Positions 40,954-48,945 of a stretch of 58,748 nucleotides of DNA are shown piece after piece. Each line of letters starts with the position of its first letter. Position 1 is the stretch's first letter. The DNA lies in the NCBI RefSeq assembly GCF_009834785.1, contig NZ_WUYX01000036.1, positions 1-58,748 of the forward strand, written 5' to 3'. The stretch is from Natronorubrum halalkaliphilum (GTDB lineage: Archaea; Halobacteriota; Halobacteria; Halobacteriales; Natrialbaceae). The notes below the pieces were generated by a model. The model had not been told where the DNA came from. It saw only the letters and a list, made by a program, of their open reading frames with translations, and did no database searches. Position numbers and translations under genes: made by a program.

Positions 40954-41424
40954 ATGTCGGAGATGCCAGCGATGCGCGTCGATCACGTCGGGATCGCCGT
41001 CGAATCGATCGACGACGCAGAGAGCCTGCTGTTCGTCCTCGGTTGCGAGAAGATCCACGAAGAGCGGAGCAAGTACGGTTCGTTCACCTGGGCGACGTAC
41101 GTCCTCGGCGACGCCTCCCGACTCGAACTCATCGCGCCCGAAGCGGGGTCGGAATCGTTCCTGACCGACTTCCTCGAGCGACAGGGGCCCGGGCTCCACC
41201 ACATCACGTTCGAAGTCATCGACCTCGAGACGGCCGTCGAGGTACTGGAGTCTCACGACGTTCCCGTCGTCGACTACGCCGAGTTCGAGCACTGGGCGGA
41301 AGCGTTCATCCCGCCGTCGAATCCGACGGGTGCGTTGCTCCAGTTGATGGAGTACGACGACGGCTACGCGGAGAGTCGCGAGGCGGGCCAACGGCTGTTC
41401 GTTCACGGCGAGGCGCTTCGATAG
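40954..41424 (+). CDS. VOC family protein (methylmalonyl-CoA epimerase-like)
   Basis: This 156-residue protein has two beta-alpha-beta-beta-beta units of the vicinal oxygen chelate fold. It begins MRVDHVGIAVESIDDAESLL with metal-ligand candidate His11, continues with GPGLHHITFEVIDLETAVEV and ends with PPSNPTGALLQLMEY. The sequence resembles methylmalonyl-CoA epimerase and related lyases. A role in isomerising or cleaving a catabolic intermediate is likely, but the substrate is unknown. The ATG at 40954 directly precedes the first strand. The long upstream open frame on this strand is antisense to the ThDP gene and not part of the protein. Confidence 0.86.
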   Translation: MSEMPAMRVDHVGIAVESIDDAESLLFVLGCEKIHEERSKYGSFTWATYVLGDASRLELIAPEAGSESFLTDFLERQGPGLHHITFEVIDLETAVEVLESHDVPVVDYAEFEHWAEAFIPPSNPTGALLQLMEYDDGYAESREAGQRLFVHGEALR

Positions 41425-41470
41425 CGCGCTCCACGCGTAACAGTACAACGCCGGACGAGCGGCCTCACCA

Positions 41471-41501
41471 TTTATTGTACTGTATGAAAAACACGCTCGT
41501 G
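41471..41501 (+). promoter_or_regulatory. TATA box deciding the start of the double EthD gene
   Basis: CATTTATTGTAC has its TTTATT core at 41471-41476, about 28 nt before the ATG at 41502. For a leaderless transcript this makes 41502 the true start. The ATG at 41484 would lie inside the promoter. Confidence 0.5.
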
Positions 41502-42218
41502 ATGTACAAGCATGTCGCCCTCCTGGTTCGCCAGGACGGAATGAGCCACGAGGAGTTCGTCGACTACTGGCAGGACGAGCACACCCCGATCGCCCGCGAA
41601 ATCGACGGCGTCGTTCGCTACCAGCAGGTGCTCCCGACGGAGCCGGACCACGCCGAATTCGACGGGTTGGCGGAGCTGTATTTCGAGAATCTCGAGGATC
41701 TTCACGCCGCGCTCGGGAGCGAGGGATCCCGGGACTACGATCCCGAGAAGGGCAAAGCGAAGGAGGCCCGTGAGGACGTCGACAACTTCCTCGCGATCGA
41801 GGACCGACCTCGATTCATCGGCGAAGAGATCGTCCAGAAAGACGAGGTTGACGGCGACACCGACGGCCTGTACAAACATTCGGCATTCCTCGTCCGACAG
41901 GACGGCATGAGCCACGAGGAGTTCGTCGACTACTGGCAGGAGAACCACACGCCGATCGCCCGCGAGATAGACGGCGTCGTGAAGTACAACACGGTTATCC
42001 CGACCGATCCCGAGAACGCGGAGTTCGACGGCGTCGCCGAACTCTACTTCGACGATCTCGAGAAGCTGTACGACGCGCTCGGTAGCGAGGGATCGCGCGA
42101 CTACGATCCCGAGAAAGGGAAAGCGAAGGAGGCCCGCGAGGACGTGAACAACTTCCTCGCGATCGACGAGCGGCCGCGACTCATCGGCCGAGAGAGCCTC
42201 GTCAAAGCCGATCACTGA
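41502..42218 (+). CDS. Tandem double EthD domain protein
   Basis: This 238-residue protein is made of two nearly identical EthD domains (about residues 1-110 and 124-232). Each contains QDGMSHEEFVDYWQ, HTPIAREIDGVV, then GSEGSRDYDPEKGKAKEARE. It is a recent internal duplication with a short acidic linker (VQKDEVDGDTDG). EthD proteins normally dimerise, so the fusion may form a pseudo-dimer in one chain. It lies 77 bp after the VOC gene and directly before the HD-domain gene. A single-domain relative is at 40491-40835. Confidence 0.88.
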   Translation: MYKHVALLVRQDGMSHEEFVDYWQDEHTPIAREIDGVVRYQQVLPTEPDHAEFDGLAELYFENLEDLHAALGSEGSRDYDPEKGKAKEAREDVDNFLAIEDRPRFIGEEIVQKDEVDGDTDGLYKHSAFLVRQDGMSHEEFVDYWQENHTPIAREIDGVVKYNTVIPTDPENAEFDGVAELYFDDLEKLYDALGSEGSRDYDPEKGKAKEAREDVNNFLAIDERPRLIGRESLVKADH

Positions 42219-42223
42219 TCGTT

Positions 42224-42907
42224 ATGCCTTCATTCGATTCCGACCCCGACTCCGATTCCGATACCTGTTCCACCCCCGGTCCCGATTCCGATTCCGATTC
42301 CGATTCCGGGGACGATCCCGGCCCCGATTTCGACGCCCAGGTCCGCAACGCCTTCCCGGAACTCGAGCACATCGATGACGAAGACCTTCGCGACCGCGTC
42401 GTCGAGGCGTGGGTCCTCGGCCTGGAACGCGGCGGGTGGCGGGACGTCGAGGACATCCCCTACGCCTGGAACATCCACGAAGTGACGAACGTGGAGCACG
42501 TTCGGGGCGTCACGCGCATCGCACTCGAATCCGTCCGCGAACAGCGGGATTTTCACGGTGCCGACCCCGACGTCGATACCGTCGTCGCCGCGTGTCTGCT
42601 GCACGACGTCGGCAAGTGCTACGAGTACCCCGAGTTCGTCGACGACGACCTGCTCGCAGAGCCCGATCCGCGGTACGTCAGCGAGGAAATCCCTCACTCG
42701 ATCTCCGGCTACGCGCTCGCCCACGAGGTCGGCTGTCCGCTTGCCGTCCAGCGCGCGATCCCCCATTTCCTCGGGGAAGTCCCCACGCGGACGCTCGAGG
42801 CGGAACTCGTCAAGAGTGCCAACTCCGCGTCCTCGAACGCCATCACGCAGGCCGCGATGGATCTGACGTTACAGGAGTGGGTCGAGGAGTACTCGCAGAC
42901 TTCATAA
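42224..42907 (+). CDS. HD domain protein with Asp-Ser repeat N terminus
   Basis: This 227-residue protein has an HD hydrolase domain (about 85-200) with first ligand His92 (NVEHVRGVTRIA) and the HD pair at 127-128 in LLHDVGKCYEYPE. HD proteins are metal-dependent phosphohydrolases or, rarely, lyases. The first 35 residues are Asp/Ser repeats encoded by tandem hexamers (GATTCC) at 42234-42308, unlike its neighbours. It starts 5 bp after the double EthD gene, so the two are surely co-transcribed and probably act on the same pathway. Confidence 0.82.
   Translation: MPSFDSDPDSDSDTCSTPGPDSDSDSDSGDDPGPDFDAQVRNAFPELEHIDDEDLRDRVVEAWVLGLERGGWRDVEDIPYAWNIHEVTNVEHVRGVTRIALESVREQRDFHGADPDVDTVVAACLLHDVGKCYEYPEFVDDDLLAEPDPRYVSEEIPHSISGYALAHEVGCPLAVQRAIPHFLGEVPTRTLEAELVKSANSASSNAITQAAMDLTLQEWVEEYSQTS
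42234..42308 (+). repeat. Hexanucleotide tandem repeat (GATTCC-type)
   Basis: Short runs of a GATTCC/GACTCC hexamer, interrupted by a Thr/Pro/Gly segment, encode alternating Asp-Ser. Slippage would change the protein by whole Asp-Ser units without a frameshift. Length variation among strains is therefore possible. Confidence 0.6.
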
Positions 42908-42934
42908 TCGAAGAGACGCGCGAAGCCGAAGCGA

Positions 42935-42975
42935 GTTCGAACGTTACGAACGAAATCGCTACTCGTTCGAATAAC
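42935..42975. promoter_or_regulatory. Inverted repeats upstream of the second IclR gene
   Basis: GTTCG (42935-42939) pairs with CGAAC (42947-42951), and CGAACGA (42947-42953) pairs with TCGTTCG (42963-42969). The 14-mer CTCGTTCGAATAAC (42962-42975) recurs exactly, inverted, at 43828-43841 beyond the end of the IclR gene. The site lies 40-80 bp before the IclR start and is a likely autoregulatory operator. Confidence 0.5.
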
Positions 42976-43014
42976 GGGAACAGGTTTTTGTCGGTTCTAC
43001 TCCAGTATGCGCGT

Positions 43015-43782
43015 ATGGCAAGCGACTCGCGACACAGACCGGTCGAAACCGTCGAGACGGCGTTCGACATCGTCGACGTCGTCAAACACACCGACGGTGC
43101 GGGGGTCACCGAACTCGCCGCCGAACTCGACCTCGCGAAAAGTACCGTCCACCGGCACGTAAAAACCCTCGAGTCGCGGGGGATACTCGTCCGTGAGGGA
43201 GACACCTACCGTATCAGCACGTGGTTTCTCGACTACGGGATTCACGTGCGCAATCGCCATCGGCTATTCGATGTCGCCAAACCGAAGGTAGACGAACTCG
43301 CCGCCGAAACCGACGAGAAAGTCTGGTGCGTGATCGAAGAGCACGGGATGGGCGTTCACATCTACGGGGCCGAGGGACGCCACTCCGTGAAAACCCACGC
43401 TCGGATCGGCCAGCGGACACATCTCCATCAGTTCGCTGCGGGCAAGGCGATTCTCGCCCATCTCCCCGAGGACCGGATCGAGTCGATTCTCGACGACTAC
43501 GGGCTGGCTTCCCAGACCGAACGGACGATTACGGATCGCGAGGAACTTCAAAACAATCTCGAGACGATCAGGGAGCAGGGATACGCGTTCAACCACGAAG
43601 AGTCGGTTATCGGCGTCCACGCCGTCGGCGCACCGATCAGAAACGAGTCGGGCAACGCTATCGGCGCGATCAGTATCGCCGGACCCGCGAATCGACTGCG
43701 TGGCGATTTGCTGACCGACGAACTCCCCGATCTCCTACTCGGTGCGACGAACGAAGTCGAGGTCAATCTCGCCCACTCCTGA
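43015..43782 (+). CDS. IclR family transcriptional regulator, second
   Basis: This 255-residue protein has a winged helix (about 10-70: GVTELAAELDLAKSTVHRHV, then KTLESRGILVREGDTY) and an IclR effector domain (HQFAAGKAILAHLPEDRIES, GYAFNHEESVIGVHAVGAPI, IGAISIAGPANRLRGDLL). It is similar throughout to the regulator at 27228-28007. It probably controls the EthD/VOC/ThDP/amidohydrolase genes and itself, through the GTTCGAA-type repeats on either side of its gene. It starts 107 bp after the HD gene. Confidence 0.9.
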   Translation: MASDSRHRPVETVETAFDIVDVVKHTDGAGVTELAAELDLAKSTVHRHVKTLESRGILVREGDTYRISTWFLDYGIHVRNRHRLFDVAKPKVDELAAETDEKVWCVIEEHGMGVHIYGAEGRHSVKTHARIGQRTHLHQFAAGKAILAHLPEDRIESILDDYGLASQTERTITDREELQNNLETIREQGYAFNHEESVIGVHAVGAPIRNESGNAIGAISIAGPANRLRGDLLTDELPDLLLGATNEVEVNLAHS

Positions 43783-43821
43783 CCGGTTTACAAGTCGATT
43801 TCTCCGCTGACCGTACGAATT

Positions 43822-43841
43822 GTTCGAGTTATTCGAACGAG
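43822..43841. promoter_or_regulatory. Inverted repeat downstream of the second IclR gene
   Basis: GTTCGA (43822-43827) and TCGAAC (43833-43838) are perfect arms around GTTAT. GTTATTCGAACGAG (43828-43841) is the exact reverse complement of 42962-42975 before the gene. Two sites bracketing a regulator gene could form a repression loop, but this is inference. Confidence 0.45.
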
Positions 43842-44130
43842 ATAGTCTTCTCTGTCTGCTACTCCGAATCCGGGCCACAGATAGCCGGTTTAGAGCGGAT
43901 AGAAGCTATTTTCACCTCGAACTCGTCTTCCCAAGACGAGTGTCCGATATCGGTCAGACGGCGGACTGGCTAGCGGACCATTACATAGGTATGTCTGTAA
44001 TTCCATTCTCTTTGCAAGCAAATGACCGAAATGTCTATACCAGTTCGTGATGACCGAAACGGAATCAGCGAACAGTCGCTGTTCCCATAGTTCGAACAGA
44101 ATAGCAGTTCTGAAGAACGCAGCGGGAGTT

Positions 44131-44152
44131 CCACGGGTCACCCGACCCGTGG
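44131..44152. terminator. Hairpin between convergent genes
   Basis: CCACGGGT (44131-44138) and ACCCGTGG (44145-44152) form a perfect 8-bp stem with a 6-nt loop. It lies between the 3' ends of the IclR and amidohydrolase genes. It may act as a two-way terminator. Similar hairpins mark ends of haloarchaeal IS200/IS605-type elements, so it may instead be a relic of one. Confidence 0.45.
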
Positions 44153-44184
44153 TCCCTTAGGGTCGGGGCGATCTTTCGAACCGA

Positions 44185-45054
44185 TTATAACTCGAGGAAC
44201 TCCTCGGCCGTCTCCCAGAGGATCTTCCGCTGGATCGACTCGTCGAACCCGAGTGCCTCGAACTGCTCGAGCCACGGCTCCGGCTCGAGCATGGGGTAGT
44301 CGGTACCGAACATGACCTTGTCCGAGAGCAGCGACTGGGCGTACTCCAGCACCTGGTCGTCGATATATCTCGGCATCCAGCCGGAGAGATCCATGTAGAC
44401 GTTGCCCTTCTGCTGGCAGATCGCGAGCTGTTCTTTCTCCCAGGGGTAGGCGGGATGGGCGATGAGGATCTTGAGATCCGGATGGTCGGCCGCCAGGTCG
44501 TCGATCAGCATCGGGTTGCCGTACTTGATCTTCAGCCCGCGACCGCCCGGCGAACACGCGCCGAGCGTCGAGTTACCGCCGTGGAAGACGATGGGAACCC
44601 CGAGGTCTTCGATCGTCGCGAACAGCTCCTCGTGTTCGGGATCGGACGGATCGAAACCCTGTGCGATCTGCTGGAATTTGAACCCCGAGAGATCCAGATC
44701 CTCGACGCAGCGGATCGCCTCTTCCACGCAGTCGTCTTTGAGCGGATCGACGGAGCCGAAGCCGATGAAGAAGTCGTCGTACTCGTCGCGAACTTCGGCG
44801 ACGTAGTCGTTCGGAACGGGTGGGTTCCCCGTGTTCGTTTCCGCGTCCCACCCGAGCAGGACGGCGCGGCCGACGCCCGCGTCCCGATACTCCTCGATCA
44901 TGTTCTCGTAGGTGTCCGTCTCGAGGTCGGCGCCGAATCGATCGGCCGCGTCTTTCATCATTTGTCCCCCCGCGTCGTGGAGGAATTCGCTCGTCGGCTG
45001 GTGGGCGTGCATGTCGATTGCGCGCGGCTCGTCGAGTACCGTTGGTGCACCCAT
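44185..45054 (-). CDS. ACMSD-like amidohydrolase family protein
   Basis: This 289-residue TIM-barrel protein of the amidohydrolase-2 group includes the decarboxylases ACMSD, gamma-resorcylate decarboxylase and 5-carboxyvanillate decarboxylase. The metal-binding residues are His16 and His18 (IDMHAHQ), His158 (VFHGGN), His200 (LIAHPAYPW) and Asp252 (MFGTDYPM). The fold and ligands suggest a non-oxidative decarboxylase or hydrolase of an aromatic or 2-oxo acid. It is a single gene converging on the IclR gene. The EthD/VOC/ThDP neighbourhood fits ring or side-chain catabolism, but the substrate is not known. Confidence 0.87.
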   Translation of the reverse strand: MGAPTVLDEPRAIDMHAHQPTSEFLHDAGGQMMKDAADRFGADLETDTYENMIEEYRDAGVGRAVLLGWDAETNTGNPPVPNDYVAEVRDEYDDFFIGFGSVDPLKDDCVEEAIRCVEDLDLSGFKFQQIAQGFDPSDPEHEELFATIEDLGVPIVFHGGNSTLGACSPGGRGLKIKYGNPMLIDDLAADHPDLKILIAHPAYPWEKEQLAICQQKGNVYMDLSGWMPRYIDDQVLEYAQSLLSDKVMFGTDYPMLEPEPWLEQFEALGFDESIQRKILWETAEEFLEL

Positions 45055-45615
45055 ACTACGAGCGATGTGACGGCGCTATATGTATGTTCTCACGGCGGAA
45101 ACCCGTTAGCGACTCGGGATGATTCAGGATCCGGGTTCGAGGTGTCTCCCCCTCGAAACGACCGTCGCTAATACGTCTATTTAATGATGGTTTTGGAAAT
45201 GTGTCTGCCTCTAAGAAGATATACCCAGATCCTGTCTCTCGAGACGTTTGCTGAAATTAGCGCCTAACAGAGCCCCTAGCATGAAGACCGGATCCCATAA
45301 CCCACTAATGTATAGAATTTTATATTCTGGCGACATCATCCGTTAGATCCCATATTTCTGCGCTTTGGTACCTAATACGACGGTCAGTCAAAATAAGTCG
45401 AGAAGGTATTTCTCAGTTACCTATTCTAAATCGGATATAGAAAGAGTTCCATCATATCGAGGGGGGGGACTGTCCGGATAGATCGCTGGTCAATTCGCAC
45501 ACGATCAGAAGCAACTTACCCGCCGCTCCAAAGCCGGCCGTCGAAGGAGTCCGCCCAGTCGATCGGCCTCGAGCAAGCAAGCTCCCGCTGCGGCGATGAC
45601 ACCTACCCCGTACAG
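45055..45615. other. Low-GC intergenic stretch
   Basis: This 561-bp gap lies between the amidohydrolase start and the Lhr stop. It is AT-rich for this genome and holds no supported gene. It contains a run of eight G residues near 45462 and, at 45429-45439, AATCGGATATA. On the minus strand this matches the left half (TATATCCGATT) of the E1 operator candidate copy 3. The minus-strand promoter of the amidohydrolase gene probably includes CATATATAG (45077-45085). Confidence 0.4.
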
Positions 45616-48441
45616 TTACTCCGACGAGAGTCCCTGTAGCGACTCATTGCCGATCTCCTCGAGGACGTGTTCGTGAAACGCCTGTAACGCGGCGCTTTCG
45701 TCTTCGGCGAGGACGACGTCGCTGGCCGACAGCGTCGCCAGTCCGAACGCTCGCGGCGTCGGCGAGTCGAACAGGTGGCGTTCGACCGCGAGATCACCGG
45801 CGTCGATCGCGCCGACGAGGGCCTCGATCTCCGCGACGTTGAGTTTGTCCTCGAGAATCTCGCGATAGGTCTCCTCGATGACCGCGAACTCCTCTAGGTC
45901 CTCCGCGAATCCGAGCAACATCTCGCTGGAAACCTGTTGCTCGCTCGCGGACTTCTCGTAGCCCTTGTAGCGTTTGAGGATCATCAGCGAGCGCGTCGCG
46001 TTGATGCGGAAGTACCGCTGCAGGAGGTCGGTTCCGGACAGCGCCGCCCGAAGATCCTCGCGGACCTGATCGGGCTCGAGGTCGTCGATGATGCCCTCGA
46101 TGTCGACTTTTCGGTTCAGCGGCATCGAGAGAACGAAGCCGTTGTCGGCGACGGCGACGCGGACGTTGGCGGTGGCCTCCTGGGCGCAGCGGTAGGCGAA
46201 CAGCCGAGAGAGCCCGTCGTTGACCTTCCGGCCGTACATCGAGTGGACGTAGTAGTGGCGTTCGTACTCCTCGCGGTCGCGGACGACCTCGATGGCAAGA
46301 CGGTCGTCGGTGCTGACACTCTCCTGGCCCGCGTACCGGAACTGGTGTTCGAAGAGTCGGGCGATCGCTCGCACGCTGTCGTCGTCCAGCGGGAACTCCC
46401 GCAACCACGCGCGGACTCGCGGGGAACCGCCCTCGTCGTAGCGAGCGAGCAGTTCGCGCTGGAACGCGAGGATCTCACACCCTAGATCGTACGACAGCGG
46501 CAGTCGCTCCGAGTACCACGAGGGAACGGTCGGTCGGGCACTCGTCCGATCGACGTAGACCTTCGACCCGCGCCGGTAGCGGTACTCGAAGTGGTCGCCG
46601 CCGAGCACGAAGACGTCGCCCTTCTCGAGCGTGTCGAGATAGCTCTCGTCTAGTTGGCCGACCCACTCGTCGCTTCCGCGCGTGGACACGTCACAGGTAA
46701 ACGAGTCCGGGATCGTTCCGATGTTGGTCATGTAGATGACCCGGGCCAAACGGCCCCGTTTGCCGATCAGGCGTTCGCCGACCGGATACGCCTCGTGGTG
46801 GTGTTCGCCGTCGGGCGGGTCGTTCTCGTCGCGCCAGACCTTCGCGTAGACGTTTCGGTCCTCGAGGCCGGCGTACTCGGCGGTGAGATACCGCATGAGC
46901 GATTCGTACTCCGCCTCGCTGTAGTTCCGATAGGGGTATGCCCGCCGCAGAATCGCTTTCAGTTCGGACTCCGGTCGAATCTCCGCAATGGCCATCCCGT
47001 AGACGTGCTGGGCCGCGACGTCCTGGGCGTTTTCGGGGATCGAAACGGAGTCGACGAACCCCTCTTCGGCCTTCTTGAGCATGACCGCACACTCGAGCAG
47101 TTCGTCCCGGTCCAGTGCGATCACCCGTCCCGTCACCGTCTGTCCGACACGGTGGCCCGCCCGGCCGACGCGCTGGAGCAGTGCGGCGACGGACTTTGGC
47201 GAACCGACCTGTACGACGAGGTCGACGTGGGGCATGTCGATCCCCAACTCGAGGGAGGTCGAAGACGTGACGACGTCGAGGTCGCCGTCCTTGAGCCGCC
47301 CCTCGATATCCTGTCGAACCTCCTTCGAGAGGCTGCCGTGGTGACACCCCGAGTTGTCCTCGTCGTAGGCGTCGAACCCCTCGCGGAGGTTGTGCAGAAC
47401 GCGTTCGGCTCCCGACCTGGTGTTCGTAAAGACCAGCGTGTTCGTGTGCTCCTGGATGTGTTCGTGGAGCATCCGATAGAACCGATCCTGAACGATATCG
47501 CGGGACGTGTGGATCAGATCGTCGGTCGGACACTCGAGTTGGATATCGAACTCGCGGGCGAAGCGGGCGTCGACGATCTCGTAGGGGCGGTGGTTGCCGC
47601 CGGGGGTCTCGCCGTCTTCCGGGTCGCTTCGCTCCTCGGTCGATCGTTCGGAGTCGCTACGCGCCTCGCATCCCACCAGAAATTCGGCCACTTCCGAGAG
47701 CGGTTCGATCGTCGCCGAACAGCCGATTCTGGTGATGTCGTGATCGACCATCGCCTCGAGTCGCTCGAGGCTCACCGACAGATGCGTGCCGCGTTTGCCG
47801 CCCGCGAGCGAGTGGATTTCGTCGACGATGACGTACTCCACGGTGCGAAGCTTCTCGCGGAATTTCGGCGAGTTGAGCAGGATCGCGAGCGTCTCGGGGG
47901 TCGTGTTGAGAATGTGGGGCGTCTCCTCGAGCATCTTCTGGCGCTCGTGTGAAGCGGTGTCGCCGTGGCGGATGGCGTGGCGAATGTCGCCCATTTGCTC
48001 GTCGCCGACTCGCTGGTCGACGATCCGTTCGATCCCCTCGAGCGGTACCTCGAGGTTCCGGTGGATGTCGTTCGCGAGCGATTTGAGCGGCGAGACGTAG
48101 AGACAGTAGACGGAGTTCTCGAGGCCGTCGGACGCTTCGCGGTCTTTCGCATAGAGGGAGTTGATAATCGATGTAAAGCTGGCTAAGGTCTTCCCCGAGC
48201 CAGTCGGCGCACAGATCAGCGTGTTCGTTCCATCGTTAATTTTCGGGATCGCGCCCTGCTGTGGCGGCGTAAAAAAGCCCTCGTTCTCGGGAACGAACTC
48301 GCCGAACTCCTCGAGCCACCACTCCTGAACCGCTGGCTCGAGGAGGTCGAAGACGTCGCGATCCTCGATCGTTACGGCCGCCGGATCGAAGGGGAGCGAA
48401 TCGTCGGCGACCGGCAATTCGAGGCCCTCGTTCCCGTCCAT
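45616..48441 (-). CDS. lhr: Lhr-like ATP-dependent DNA helicase
   Basis: This 941-residue superfamily 2 helicase acts in replication-coupled DNA repair in archaea. It has the Q-motif region FTPPQQGAIPKI, Walker A APTGSGKTLASF (residues 78-89), Walker B DEIHSLAGGKRG, SATIEPLSEV (motif III), and the second RecA domain with TLVFTNTRSGAERV (then LELGIDMPHVDLVVQVGSPK and LLQRVGRAGHR). A long C-terminal winged-helix/beta-barrel Lhr core follows. Length is typical of archaeal Lhr (about 900-950). The ATG at 48441 is well placed. It is a single gene. Confidence 0.94.
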   Translation of the reverse strand: MDGNEGLELPVADDSLPFDPAAVTIEDRDVFDLLEPAVQEWWLEEFGEFVPENEGFFTPPQQGAIPKINDGTNTLICAPTGSGKTLASFTSIINSLYAKDREASDGLENSVYCLYVSPLKSLANDIHRNLEVPLEGIERIVDQRVGDEQMGDIRHAIRHGDTASHERQKMLEETPHILNTTPETLAILLNSPKFREKLRTVEYVIVDEIHSLAGGKRGTHLSVSLERLEAMVDHDITRIGCSATIEPLSEVAEFLVGCEARSDSERSTEERSDPEDGETPGGNHRPYEIVDARFAREFDIQLECPTDDLIHTSRDIVQDRFYRMLHEHIQEHTNTLVFTNTRSGAERVLHNLREGFDAYDEDNSGCHHGSLSKEVRQDIEGRLKDGDLDVVTSSTSLELGIDMPHVDLVVQVGSPKSVAALLQRVGRAGHRVGQTVTGRVIALDRDELLECAVMLKKAEEGFVDSVSIPENAQDVAAQHVYGMAIAEIRPESELKAILRRAYPYRNYSEAEYESLMRYLTAEYAGLEDRNVYAKVWRDENDPPDGEHHHEAYPVGERLIGKRGRLARVIYMTNIGTIPDSFTCDVSTRGSDEWVGQLDESYLDTLEKGDVFVLGGDHFEYRYRRGSKVYVDRTSARPTVPSWYSERLPLSYDLGCEILAFQRELLARYDEGGSPRVRAWLREFPLDDDSVRAIARLFEHQFRYAGQESVSTDDRLAIEVVRDREEYERHYYVHSMYGRKVNDGLSRLFAYRCAQEATANVRVAVADNGFVLSMPLNRKVDIEGIIDDLEPDQVREDLRAALSGTDLLQRYFRINATRSLMILKRYKGYEKSASEQQVSSEMLLGFAEDLEEFAVIEETYREILEDKLNVAEIEALVGAIDAGDLAVERHLFDSPTPRAFGLATLSASDVVLAEDESAALQAFHEHVLEEIGNESLQGLSSE

Positions 48442-48524
48442 ATCGTCGTCTGCGGGACGGGCATGTAAGAGGGTTTGGCCACCGGGGCGAAAGTGAAATG
48501 CGCGCTCGAGTCTGGAAGCGTCGG

Positions 48525-48779
48525 TCAGATGAAAGCGGCGACAATGGTTGCGAAGAGGAACGCGTGCCAGACAACTGCGGCAGCTTTGGCCGTGGTGGTC
48601 GACGCTGGCAACGGCGGATTTCGAAACATCGCCTCGTAGACGAACACCGTCGCGAGCAGGGCTCCGCCGGCGAGCCCGGTCACGAAGGCGACCGCGGTTC
48701 CGATCCCGACCGCGACCCCGATGGCGAGGCTGCCGACGATGGCGAGCAGCAGTTTGTCGTAGTAGTCGAGGTGTGCCAC
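48525..48779 (-). CDS. Small three-helix membrane protein
   Basis: This 84-residue hydrophobic protein has a short charged N terminus (MAHLDYYDK), then three membrane segments (about 10-30, 32-50 and 64-84). The length and opening YYDKLLLAIVGSLAIG are familiar from conserved haloarchaeal membrane proteins of unknown role. It lies 83 bp upstream of lhr on the same strand and could be co-transcribed with it. Confidence 0.7.
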   Translation of the reverse strand: MAHLDYYDKLLLAIVGSLAIGVAVGIGTAVAFVTGLAGGALLATVFVYEAMFRNPPLPASTTTAKAAAVVWHAFLFATIVAAFI

Positions 48780-48945
48780 GATCCTTCTACCAGCTACTAC
48801 GGCGGCCGGGACCGAAAAATCGGTCCTGATTACGAGCAGGTGGGAACGATCTCGAACGACTACGGTGAATCGTCGCGAGGAGCGTTCCGACCGAAATCGA
48901 GTCGATACGTATCAACCCTCTCGAAAAGGGAGACGAGCGAGAAAC

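Noticed and set aside
44050-44160. 36-codon frame (MTETESANSRCSH...) before the hairpin at 44131
   Set aside because: It is too short, without a recognised family, and ends within the hairpin. It could be a transposase relic but cannot be supported.
46654-47952. 432-residue plus-strand open frame opposite lhr
   Set aside because: It is antisense to helicase motifs and has no recognisable domain of its own.
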